A stretch of 50,874 nt of DNA from RGIG2707 sp045600065. Its GTDB lineage: Bacteria > Bacillota > Clostridia > Peptostreptococcales > Anaerovoracaceae. The notes beneath the pieces were generated by a model. That model was given only the letters and a program-made list of their open reading frames with translations, was not told the origin of the DNA and did not search any database. The translations under genes were made by a program, and so were the position numbers. Location: contig JAZRXE010000055.1 of assembly GCA_045600065.1 (NCBI GenBank), positions 1-50,874 of the forward strand, given 5' to 3'. Shown piece after piece: positions 23,616 to 31,807 of the stretch. Every line of letters begins with the position of its first letter. Within the stretch, counting starts at the first letter, position 1.

Positions 23616-24782
23616 TTAAAGGGTGAAGTCCTTGTGTTGTTTAAGGAAGGTCGGAATCGGGAAATCGTTGTCCGGATTGTAGTGAGACTGTGCATCCTCT
23701 TCGGGTGCAACGCCTGCCTGGACCTCTGCGGCTATGGCAGCCAGCTCTTCGTCGGTGGTCATCTGATGGACCTCCGGATCGACAGCAGGCTCAATAAGAC
23801 CTGTTCCCTTTCTGCCGACCTCATCCTCAAAGCCCGTTGCGATAACGGTGACCACGATCTCGTCTTCCATATCTTCCTTGATGTTCACGCCGAAGATGAT
23901 GATCGCGTCTTCATCAGCAGACTGATGTACGAAGTCCGCAGCATCGCTGACCTCGTGCATGCCCAGACTGTATCCGCCGGTGATATTGAGCAGGATAGCC
24001 TTGGCGCCCTTGATGGAAGTCTCCAGCAGAGGGCTTTCAACTGCGTTGGTTATTGCCATATGGACCCTGTCCTCGCCGGAGGCTCTTCCAACGCCCATGT
24101 GTGCCAGTCCGCGGTCGCTCATGACGGTCTTTACATCTGCGAAGTCCAGGTTGATCAGACCGTTCTCGGAGATCAGACCGGAAATGCCCTCGACGCCTTC
24201 CTTGAGTACCTCGTCTGCCATTGCGAAGGCAGACATGAGAGATGTATTCTTTTCTGAGATCTCAAGCAGCTTGTCGTTGGGAACGACGACCAGTGAATCC
24301 ACATAATTCTTAAGGAACTTAATGCCCAGCTCGGCGTGCTCTCTGCGCTTTTTCCCCTCAAAGGTAAAGGGCTTGGTAACTACGCCTACGGTAAGGGCTC
24401 CTGCCATTCTGGCAGCCTTGGCTATTATGGGAGCCGCACCTGTGCCTGTGCCGCCGCCCATGCCTGCGGTAATGAATACCATATCGCTGCCCTGCAGATA
24501 TTTTTCGATATCTTCAAGACTTTCCTCGGCAGATTTCTGTCCCACCTCGGGGTTACCGCCCGCACCCAGACCCTGGGTAAGCTTTTCGCCTATCTGGACC
24601 TTGGTCTCGGCTTTGCACTTGTTGAGTGCCTGCTTATCTGTATTTACGGCTATAAAAGTGACTCCCTGCATGTTGGAGTCTATCATGCGGTTGACCGCAT
24701 TGCATCCGCCGCCTCCTATACCTATGACCTTGATAGTAGCGGGGTTTTCAACGGGCGCTTCGAATTGAAAAGACAGTGGCAT
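23616..24782 (-). CDS. ftsZ: Cell division GTPase FtsZ
   Basis: This 388-residue tubulin homologue polymerises into the Z ring at mid-cell. It has the N-terminal KVIGIGGGGCNAVNRMID (about 19-36), the tubulin signature GGGTGTGAAP (about 108-117), the T7 synergy region, and a C-terminal linker ending in the conserved partner-binding peptide DNDFPIPTFLKQHKD. AGGAGG lies 7 bp before the ATG. It is separated from ftsQ by a terminator and its own promoter, and ftsA is not next to it. Confidence 0.97.
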   Translation of the reverse strand: MPLSFQFEAPVENPATIKVIGIGGGGCNAVNRMIDSNMQGVTFIAVNTDKQALNKCKAETKVQIGEKLTQGLGAGGNPEVGQKSAEESLEDIEKYLQGSDMVFITAGMGGGTGTGAAPIIAKAARMAGALTVGVVTKPFTFEGKKRREHAELGIKFLKNYVDSLVVVPNDKLLEISEKNTSLMSAFAMADEVLKEGVEGISGLISENGLINLDFADVKTVMSDRGLAHMGVGRASGEDRVHMAITNAVESPLLETSIKGAKAILLNITGGYSLGMHEVSDAADFVHQSADEDAIIIFGVNIKEDMEDEIVVTVIATGFEDEVGRKGTGLIEPAVDPEVHQMTTDEELAAIAAEVQAGVAPEEDAQSHYNPDNDFPIPTFLKQHKDFTL

Positions 24783-24820
24783 ATATGGCCTCCTATACTA
24801 TTGTTACATAATTTGCAATT

Positions 24821-24829
24821 ATTCTATCA
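24821..24829 (-). promoter_or_regulatory. Extended -10 promoter of ftsZ
   Basis: On the minus strand TGA-TAGAAT forms an extended -10 about 40 bp before the ftsZ start. The only hexamer at 17-bp spacing, GTGCAT, is a poor -35. The rest of the 24783-24931 gap is AT-rich; another -10-like TATAAA lies further upstream. Confidence 0.5.
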
Positions 24830-24931
24830 TAAATAGTTTTCGTATGCACTATTTTTATACTTCACTTCTATATGATTTTTAAATTTTACTGCATCGGCTT
24901 CGGCAGATAAGATCAGTGAGAATAAATACAC

Positions 24932-24958
24932 AAAAAGCACCGGAACCATGCCGGTGCT
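24932..24958 (-). terminator. Terminator after ftsQ/divIB
   Basis: A perfect 8-bp stem (24936-24943 with 24951-24958), a 7-base loop and TTTTTG on the minus strand, 16 bp after the ftsQ stop codon. Confidence 0.88.
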
Positions 24959-24974
24959 CCTGATTACGGCGCGG

Positions 24975-25760
24975 TTATTCGATATTGGGGTCAAAGGCCA
25001 GATAATTGTCCTTACCGACCCTTATAACGCCCCTTGTTATGCCCTGCTTGTAATGCTCCTCAAGCAGCTGCTTGACTGCCTGGATGTTGGCTATGATATT
25101 GGCGGGGGCGCCTTCGCAGTAATAGCTGTCGTAAATATACGCCTTGACTATGACCGTGGAGAAATTGATGGTCTTAAAGAACAGATCGTTTTCCTCCATA
25201 ACTGATATCAGGGCCAAAGTATCGGTAAGCAGGTAGGTCTGCTCCACCAGAAGCGGATTTCCGGGGGTCATTTCAATTATGGACATGCCCTGAAGCAGAG
25301 GCAGCACGGGCTGCTGGTCCGCTATGCGAAGCACCATTCCCGACTCGTCTATGAGTACATACTGATCTCCATAGGGTACCGCCGCATATTCGGGTCTTTC
25401 TTCTATAGTTATTTTTATGGTTCCTCTGGGTATCTTTTTGATATTGACGATCTTGATATAAGGATCCGCAAGCAGCGCTGCCTTTGCATCCTTGACCGGG
25501 GTGCTGAACAGATTGTAGCCGGTCTGCAGCCCTGCGATATCAACTACCTGAGCCTTTGTGTAGTACTTGTTGCCCTCCACCTCTATGGATGTGACGGTAA
25601 AAAACTCCGATGTGGCAAAGAGCCAGAGCGCTCCGCATACGCAAAGGAACACGAAGAAGCGCAGGAAGGGATTCTTTCTGCGTCTCTTTTTTTTCTTTTT
25701 CTTTTTTTCGCCCGACGAGCCGGCTGTCCCGGCAATTGCTTCTTCCAGTTCTTCGCTCAT
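24975..25760 (-). CDS. ftsQ: Cell division protein DivIB/FtsQ
   Basis: This 261-residue bitopic protein has a cytoplasmic tail with a striking basic stretch (seven Lys then three Arg, residues 19-28), one membrane helix (about 33-51), then a POTRA domain (FTVTSIEVEGNKYYTKAQV, about 54-72, residues TVTSIEVEGN being diagnostic) and a FtsQ/DivIB beta domain. It is part of the DivIB-FtsL-DivIC divisome subcomplex outside the membrane. The start is 5 bp after the murG stop codon with only weak GGAT upstream, so translation is likely coupled. The basic tract is encoded by three A runs of 7, 5 and 8 bases; see findings. Confidence 0.92.
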   Translation of the reverse strand: MSEELEEAIAGTAGSSGEKKKKKKKRRRKNPFLRFFVFLCVCGALWLFATSEFFTVTSIEVEGNKYYTKAQVVDIAGLQTGYNLFSTPVKDAKAALLADPYIKIVNIKKIPRGTIKITIEERPEYAAVPYGDQYVLIDESGMVLRIADQQPVLPLLQGMSIIEMTPGNPLLVEQTYLLTDTLALISVMEENDLFFKTINFSTVIVKAYIYDSYYCEGAPANIIANIQAVKQLLEEHYKQGITRGVIRVGKDNYLAFDPNIE

Positions 25761-25765
25761 AGATA

Positions 25766-26866
25766 TTATTTATCCAGTCTGAGATTTTCGTATATTTTGT
25801 CCGCCGCATCGTTTATGGCTATGCGCCTTGCGGCGTCCGACATGCTGCTCAGGGCGGCTTCGTCCTTCATAAGCTTAAGGACTCTGTCCGGGAACATCCC
25901 CGGATCTGCTTCAAGAGCGGATTCCTCCATCAGAAGCGCAGCGCCTGCGTCCGCTACTGCCCTGGCGTTGTGATACTGGTGATTGTTGGTCACATTGGGG
26001 GAAGGGATCAAAACAGAGGGCTTTCCGCATGCAAGTATCTCGCATACTGCAATGGCTCCTGCCCTGCTTACAATCAGATCCGCGGCCTTCATAAGCACAG
26101 GCATATTATCCGCATAGGGAACCACGGTAAACATTGAGGCCTTGTCCTTATAGCCGGCTAAACGCTCAGCCACACTGTCGTAGTAGCGTTTTCCCGTTAT
26201 AAAATATAATTTTATATCAGGATCATCCATTTCGTCAATCAGCTTGATGCATGCTTCGTTAAGCATTTCCGCGCCCAGACTTCCCCCGAACAGCAGTATC
26301 AGTTTTTCTCCGGGCTTCAGACCAAGCATGGCACGGCAATCAGCCTCGTTGAGATGCGAAAACTGCCCCCTTATGGGATTGCCCGTAAGCACGCATTTAT
26401 CGGGATGAGCGAAGAAGCCCGCGGAATCCGCAAAGCTTATGAAAAGCTTGTCCGCAAAGCGCTCGAGTATCTTGTTGGTGACGCCGGGTATGGCATTCTG
26501 CTCGTGGATATAGCAGGGTATCCCCCTTCTGTGGGCCTGCATTATGACCGTACCGGTAACATAGCCGCCGGTACCTATGGCTGCATCGGGCCTGAATTCA
26601 TCAATGATGGCAGCTGCCTCACGGCCGCCTCTGAACACATTGTTTACGGTTTTTATGTTGTTCAGGGGATGCCTTCTGTCTATTCCCGAGGCGTCTATGC
26701 CCTTGATCTCGTATCCCGAAGCGGGCACCAGGCTGTTTTCCATTCCCTTTTTTGTTCCGATGAACAGAATCTCACAGTCAGGATGGTGTTCTCTTATCTT
26801 ATCAGCTATGGAGATTGCAGGGTAAATATGACCGCCTGTGCCTCCGCAGCTCAGCAAAATCCTCAT
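25766..26866 (-). CDS. murG: UDP-GlcNAc:lipid-I N-acetylglucosaminyltransferase MurG
   Basis: MurG adds GlcNAc to lipid I on the inner membrane face, making lipid II. The 366-residue GT-B protein has the donor loop LLSCGGTGGHIYPA near its N terminus, HEQNAIPGVTNK (about 122-133), the second glycine loop LFGGSLGAEMLN (about 190-201) and SRAGAIAVCEI in the UDP-GlcNAc site. The start at 26866 is chosen because AAAGGA lies upstream and the family motif begins at once; 11 extra upstream codons have no family match. It follows ftsW by 10 bp. Confidence 0.95.
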   Translation of the reverse strand: MRILLSCGGTGGHIYPAISIADKIREHHPDCEILFIGTKKGMENSLVPASGYEIKGIDASGIDRRHPLNNIKTVNNVFRGGREAAAIIDEFRPDAAIGTGGYVTGTVIMQAHRRGIPCYIHEQNAIPGVTNKILERFADKLFISFADSAGFFAHPDKCVLTGNPIRGQFSHLNEADCRAMLGLKPGEKLILLFGGSLGAEMLNEACIKLIDEMDDPDIKLYFITGKRYYDSVAERLAGYKDKASMFTVVPYADNMPVLMKAADLIVSRAGAIAVCEILACGKPSVLIPSPNVTNNHQYHNARAVADAGAALLMEESALEADPGMFPDRVLKLMKDEAALSSMSDAARRIAINDAADKIYENLRLDK

Positions 26867-26876
26867 TTTTGTCCTT

Positions 26877-28022
26877 TCACCGGCTGTCTTTGCCGTCATC
26901 TTCAGATGAATGTCTGCTGATATTCATTACCACGCCCAGCTCGTAGAGCATCAGTATGGTGGCATTGCCCCCCTGACTTATCAGCGGCAGGGTGACGCCA
27001 GTTGGGAAAAATGTGGCCGAGACTACAGCTACGTTCAGCACCACCTGCAGTGCCAGATGAATGGTCACTCCGGATGCCAGCAGGGTCCCGTAAAGATCTC
27101 CGCAGTTCAGCGCTGCCTTGCAGCATCTCCAGATCAGAGCGGCATATACCAGCATGAGTGCCAGCACGCCTACAAAGCCCAGCTCCTCGCCTATTATGGC
27201 AAGAATATAGTCGTTCTGAGGCTCGGGCAGGTAAAGGGTCTTCTGGACGCTTCGCCCGAGTCCCACGCCGAACACACCGCCTGAGCCCAGGGCAAGCAGA
27301 GCCTGCACCACCTGATATCCGCCGGTTTGAGCCACCAGAAACGGATCGAGTATAGTCTTGACTCTGGTGAGCATATAGCTGCCCTTCGGAGAAAATATGA
27401 TCCCCACAAAGCCGGTTACGGCAGCGATGCAGCATATGCCGAGATATTTCCAGTCCAGACCTGCCACGAACATTATTCCTATGCCTATCATAAGCACTAT
27501 TCCCGCGGTGGAAAGATTCGGCTGAAGCATTATCAGGCCTGAGCAGGCAAACAGAAGCCCGAGGCAGGGCAGTATGCCATCCTTCATCCTTTTGATGCGG
27601 CCCGGATCCTCGGATAAAAACCATGCCAGAAACAGTATCAGGCAGGGCTTTATGACCTCGCCGGGCATTATGGTAAACAGATTGGCCACATTCAGCCAGC
27701 GAGTGGCGTTGTTCCTTGTAACTCCCAGACCGGGCACCTTCACCAGAGGCAGCAGAAAAATGCCTCCGGCTATGGCGGGGATTGAAAGAAGCTTCCAGTA
27801 CCTGTAGTCGATATATGAAGCGGCGATAAACAGTATCCAGCCAAGCAGCTTCCACATTATATCCTCTTTAAGGAAGGAATATGGATCACCGTCCTTGCTT
27901 ATTGCCTGATAATAGCTGGCACTGAATACCATTATCGAACCGAACAGAGACAAAGCCAGTGTCAGCACGACTATGACAAAATCCCCTTCTTTTCTGTTTT
28001 TAAGCCTGTTTTTCTCGTTCAT
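26877..28022 (-). CDS. ftsW: Lipid II polymerase/division protein FtsW (SEDS family)
   Basis: This 381-residue protein has about ten membrane helices. It shows SEDS hallmarks: VFSASYYQAI in the first helix region, the QPNLSTAGIVLMIG block (about 160-173), GLGRSVQKTLYLPEPQNDYI split as GVGLGRSVQK and EPQNDYILAIIGEELGF, and PLISQGGNATILMLYELG near the end. SEDS proteins are peptidoglycan glycosyltransferases that pair with a class B penicillin-binding protein; the likely partner is encoded six kilobases upstream. Its ATG shares one base with the murD stop codon. Confidence 0.93.
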   Translation of the reverse strand: MNEKNRLKNRKEGDFVIVVLTLALSLFGSIMVFSASYYQAISKDGDPYSFLKEDIMWKLLGWILFIAASYIDYRYWKLLSIPAIAGGIFLLPLVKVPGLGVTRNNATRWLNVANLFTIMPGEVIKPCLILFLAWFLSEDPGRIKRMKDGILPCLGLLFACSGLIMLQPNLSTAGIVLMIGIGIMFVAGLDWKYLGICCIAAVTGFVGIIFSPKGSYMLTRVKTILDPFLVAQTGGYQVVQALLALGSGGVFGVGLGRSVQKTLYLPEPQNDYILAIIGEELGFVGVLALMLVYAALIWRCCKAALNCGDLYGTLLASGVTIHLALQVVLNVAVVSATFFPTGVTLPLISQGGNATILMLYELGVVMNISRHSSEDDGKDSR

Positions 28023-29398
28023 TAAAGCTTATTTACCAGGGACTTGAAGTGATCTCCCCTGTGTTCGTAACTCTTGTACATATCCCAGCTTGCACATGCC
28101 GGAGAAAGCAGCACAGTGTCTCCGGGCTCAGAAAGCCTGGCTCCCCTGGCGACACATTCCTCCATATCCTTGCAGAATACTATACGCTCAGGGGGGAAGC
28201 CCCACCTTTCCGCGGTTTCGGCTATCTTTACCGCAGTCTTTCCAAGCAGCAGCAGATATTTAACCTTGCCCTCAAACACCTTGAACAAATCGTCAAACTC
28301 AGAGCCCTTGTCGTATCCTCCGGCTATGAGCAGTACAGGCGTTGCGGTGGCCTGTATAGCCTTTTGGGCAGCGTCGGTATTTGTGCCCTTGGAATCGTTT
28401 ACATAACGGACCCCGTTGACCTCTCTGACGAATTCGATGCGATGCTCAACTCCGGGGAAGCTCAGCAAGGCACTTGTGACTGCCTTGGCGTCGATCCCTC
28501 CGAAATAGGCGCAGGCAGACGCAGCCAGAGCGTTCTCCAGATTGTGGATGCCGGGGATCTTTATATCCGCAGCCCGGCAGAGCCTGAGCAGCCTGCCGCA
28601 GTGGCAGATGCATATATATTCATCCTTGACAAAGGCATAGCAGCCGCTGCCCCGGGAAAGCCTTGACAGCTCATCCTCCCCCAGCTCGTGGCTGAAGGGC
28701 ACGCATTTCGCCCTTATATTCATATCCAGACAGGCGCGGGCAAGATCCCTGTCGTCTGCGTTAAAAACAAAATAGCCGCTTTCATCCTGATTTGCATGGA
28801 TCAGGTGCTTTACCCTGGCATATTCCTCCATGCTGTGATGTCTGTCCTGATGATCCGGAGTTATGTTGAGTATAGCGCTTACAGCAGGCTTGAAGCTGAC
28901 TGTGGTTTCCAGCTGGAAGCTGGATACCTCGGTGACCATCACCGTATTCTCCCCCGCAGCCGCGGCGCAGTCTGCCACCGGAAGGCCAATGTTTCCGACA
29001 ACGCTCACATCTCTGCCTGCGGCCCTGACCATCTCCCCGGTCAGAGCTGTGGTAGTAGTCTTGCCGTTGGTCCCGGTAATGGCGATGAAGCTTCCCCTGC
29101 AATGCCTGTAGGCTACCTCCAGCTCTCCGGTGATGCGGGCTCCGGCAGCCTTGCAGGCCTGTACCGGGGCTATCTCCGGTGATACGCCGGGACTGAGCAC
29201 CAGCTCGTCCCAGCCCTCGCAGGAAGGAAAATCTTCAAAGAGCAGCTTTACGCCCCTTGCTCTGAGGTCGGAAAGAAGCCCTGCTTCGAAGCCTTCTTCG
29301 GGCTTGGAATCCCATACGCTTACATCTGCTTCAGAGCTCAGCAGCCTTGCTGCCGCAGACCCTGAAACTCCCAGACCTATAATAAGGATCTTTTCCAT
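28022..29398 (-). CDS. murD: UDP-MurNAc-L-Ala:D-Glu ligase MurD
   Basis: MurD adds D-glutamate to UDP-MurNAc-L-Ala in the cytoplasm. The 458-residue protein has an N-terminal Rossmann domain (ILIIGLGVSGSAAARLL), the ATP-binding loop ITGTNGKTTTTAL (about 109-121), ITPDHQDRH in the central domain and the C-terminal ligase domain with GVEHRIEFVREVNGVRYVNDSK shortened here to EHRIEFV and NDSKGTN. GAGGTG lies about 7 bp upstream of the ATG. The gene lies 10 bp after mraY and overlaps ftsW by one base. Confidence 0.95.
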   Translation of the reverse strand: MEKILIIGLGVSGSAAARLLSSEADVSVWDSKPEEGFEAGLLSDLRARGVKLLFEDFPSCEGWDELVLSPGVSPEIAPVQACKAAGARITGELEVAYRHCRGSFIAITGTNGKTTTTALTGEMVRAAGRDVSVVGNIGLPVADCAAAAGENTVMVTEVSSFQLETTVSFKPAVSAILNITPDHQDRHHSMEEYARVKHLIHANQDESGYFVFNADDRDLARACLDMNIRAKCVPFSHELGEDELSRLSRGSGCYAFVKDEYICICHCGRLLRLCRAADIKIPGIHNLENALAASACAYFGGIDAKAVTSALLSFPGVEHRIEFVREVNGVRYVNDSKGTNTDAAQKAIQATATPVLLIAGGYDKGSEFDDLFKVFEGKVKYLLLLGKTAVKIAETAERWGFPPERIVFCKDMEECVARGARLSEPGDTVLLSPACASWDMYKSYEHRGDHFKSLVNKL

Positions 29399-29408
29399 AA
29401 GAGCACCT

Positions 29409-30395
29409 CTAAATCATCACCGATGCAGCAAGACAGAAGACTCCTGTGGCAAGCACGAACATCCTTACTACCTTGACCTCGGACCAGCCGCCCAGCTCAA
29501 AGTGATGATGGATGGGAGCCATCCTGAAAAATCTTCTGCCGTTTTGAGTCTTGAAAACATATACCTGTATTATAACCGATAAGGCCTCGGCAACGTATAC
29601 AAATCCGGCTATGGGAAGCAGCAGCTCGCAGCCTCCGGTGATGCCTATGGCAGCCAGGCAGCCGCCTATGGCCAAGGAGCCCGTATCGCCCATAAAGACC
29701 TTGGCAGGGTGACGGTTGTAGCACAGGAAGGCCAGACATCCCCCCATCAGCGCGGCAGCAAGATAAGAGGGTATATCGAAGTCTGTCATATAGCTGTGGG
29801 ATGCCGCAAAGCCGCCCAGCCACACAAAGAAAAGCGACACAGCCGAGCTGACGCTGCTGCAGAGCCCGTCGAGACCGTCATTGAGATTGACGGCGTTTGT
29901 CATTGCCAGCAGCACAAAGATCAGGAAGGGCACCGTGAATATGCCCAGATCCACATATATCCTGAACAGAGGCACGAACATCATATGTCCCCTGCTGTAT
30001 TCATATACGGCAAGAACTGCAGCCACAATCAGCTGCAGTATTATCTTCTGTCTGGGGTTCAGACCCTCGTTCTGATGCTTTACCACCTTCAGGTAATCAT
30101 CGGCAAAGCCCACCGCCCCGTAGGCAAGAGTCACGAAAACTATAATCGGCACGGTGTCGGGGCGTCCGCAGCGCATGTAGATCACAAAGCCTGAAATGCA
30201 TACTGCTGCTATGATAGCCAGTCCCCCCATGGTCGGAGTTCCGGCTTTGGCAAGATGGGCCTGAGGTCCGTCCTCTCTTATGCTCTGTCCTGCCTTGAGC
30301 CTTCTCAAAAGAGGGAGCAGCATGCCTTCCAGCAGTACTCCCGATGCGAAGGCTGCGGCAAAGCTTACGAGGATATTCTGTAGGGATCCGTTCAT
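29409..30395 (-). CDS. mraY: Phospho-MurNAc-pentapeptide transferase MraY
   Basis: MraY transfers phospho-MurNAc-pentapeptide to undecaprenyl phosphate, giving lipid I. The 328-residue protein has about ten membrane helices and the catalytic blocks KAGTPTMGGLAII (about 49-61), FADDYLKVVKHQNEG (about 97-111), NAVNLNDGLDGL (about 167-178), FMGDTGSLAIGG (about 235-246) and PIHHHFELGGWSE (about 293-305). Only a distant AGG precedes the ATG, 3 bp after the murF stop codon, so re-initiation is likely. Confidence 0.96.
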   Translation of the reverse strand: MNGSLQNILVSFAAAFASGVLLEGMLLPLLRRLKAGQSIREDGPQAHLAKAGTPTMGGLAIIAAVCISGFVIYMRCGRPDTVPIIVFVTLAYGAVGFADDYLKVVKHQNEGLNPRQKIILQLIVAAVLAVYEYSRGHMMFVPLFRIYVDLGIFTVPFLIFVLLAMTNAVNLNDGLDGLCSSVSSAVSLFFVWLGGFAASHSYMTDFDIPSYLAAALMGGCLAFLCYNRHPAKVFMGDTGSLAIGGCLAAIGITGGCELLLPIAGFVYVAEALSVIIQVYVFKTQNGRRFFRMAPIHHHFELGGWSEVKVVRMFVLATGVFCLAASVMI

Positions 30396-30398
30396 TTT

Positions 30399-31805
30399 TT
30401 ACTTAAACCTGTCTTTTACGATCTGAGCAAGCCTGTCGATGTATGTATAATGAGACCCCTTTATGAGCAGGGCGTCGCCGTCCTGCAGAAAATTCAGTAC
30501 AAAATCCGTTGCAGAATCCGTATCCGGGAAGCATATCAGGGGCAGCGCTCTTGACGACTCTCTGGCTCCCATCGCGAATTGTTCGCGGTTTTCCCCTATG
30601 AGCACCAGAAAATCGATACCGCAGTCCGCCGCGTACCGCCCCACTTCCCTGTGGCTCTGCTCGCTGGCATCTCCAAGCTCTCTCATATCGGAGATGACGG
30701 CTATTTTTCTTTTGGCATCCACGCCGGCAAGGGTCCCCAGCCCCGCCTTCATGGAATCCGGATTGGCGTTATATGTATCATCAAGGAAGAGCACCCCGTT
30801 GCTGAGCCTTACAAGCTCCAGGCGCTTCTCCTCGGGCACGGCTTTTTTCAGACCACCCGCGCATTCCTCCAGGCTCATGCCGCAGAACATTCCCACAGCC
30901 GCAGCCAGAGCCGCGTTGTGGGCGTTGTGCTCTCCGAGGACAGGCAGCTCCACCCTGCAGCTTTCTCCGCCTGCGGAAAGCACGAAGGCAATGCCATCAA
31001 GCCCCCTGTTTTCTATGCCGCTGAGCCTGATCTCCGCTTCCTCTCCCAGGCCTACGGGTATCATTACGAAATCCCCGCCGGTATGGGCCTTTATATATTC
31101 CCTGCTCAAAAACGGAGTATCGCAATTGTATATCAGAGGCTGACCGGGCTGAAGGCTACTGCTGATCTGCAGCTTTTCCAGCGCTATGCCCTCCGGGCTG
31201 CCTATGTATTCCATATGCACCAGACCTATGCTGGTAATAACCGCGATCTGGGGCTTTAGCCAGCGGCAGTAGCCAAGCAGCTCGTTGTGCCTGTCCATGC
31301 CCATCTCGAATACCACTGCCTGAGTGTTTTCTTCTGCAAGAAAAGCAGTAAGACATATCCCCAGATGGGTATTCAGATTTTTTCTGCTGGATACGGTATT
31401 GAATCTTTCCGCAAGCACTGCCTGTGTAAAGGTTCTGGTTGAGGTCTTTCCGGTGCTGCCTGTTATGCCTATGCGCATAACATCGAACTGCCCGAGATAG
31501 GCCATCGCCATATCCTTAAGGGAATCAGAGGTATCGGAGCAAAGCACAAAACCGCAGTCGGGATGCTTTTCAAGCATGGCCTCGCCGAGACTTCTCTCCG
31601 ATATCAGAAACGCCCTGCAGCCAAGCTCATAAGCGGATTGCAGATACTTGTGCCCGTCGGTGTTGGACCCCTTTACCGCCACGAACATATCTCCGGGAAC
31701 GCATTCTCTGGAGTCGATCTTTACATCGCATATATCTATGTGCTCATTGCCCAGTATGGGACAGCCGCAGCCTGCGGCAAGAAATTGCAAGGATGTTTTT
31801 CTCAT
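30399..31805 (-). CDS. murF: UDP-MurNAc-tripeptide:D-Ala-D-Ala ligase MurF
   Basis: MurF adds D-Ala-D-Ala in the last cytoplasmic step of precursor synthesis. The 468-residue Mur ligase has an N-terminal domain with KIDSRECVPGDMFVAVKG, the P-loop GITGSTGKTSTRTF (about 113-126), EMGMDRHNELL (about 167-177) and the C-terminal DDTYNANPDSMKAGL. It starts 2 bp after the penicillin-binding protein gene with no visible Shine-Dalgarno (upstream is A/T only). murE, which usually precedes it, is not in this cluster. Confidence 0.94.
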   Translation of the reverse strand: MRKTSLQFLAAGCGCPILGNEHIDICDVKIDSRECVPGDMFVAVKGSNTDGHKYLQSAYELGCRAFLISERSLGEAMLEKHPDCGFVLCSDTSDSLKDMAMAYLGQFDVMRIGITGSTGKTSTRTFTQAVLAERFNTVSSRKNLNTHLGICLTAFLAEENTQAVVFEMGMDRHNELLGYCRWLKPQIAVITSIGLVHMEYIGSPEGIALEKLQISSSLQPGQPLIYNCDTPFLSREYIKAHTGGDFVMIPVGLGEEAEIRLSGIENRGLDGIAFVLSAGGESCRVELPVLGEHNAHNAALAAAVGMFCGMSLEECAGGLKKAVPEEKRLELVRLSNGVLFLDDTYNANPDSMKAGLGTLAGVDAKRKIAVISDMRELGDASEQSHREVGRYAADCGIDFLVLIGENREQFAMGARESSRALPLICFPDTDSATDFVLNFLQDGDALLIKGSHYTYIDRLAQIVKDRFK

Positions 31806-31807
31806 AA

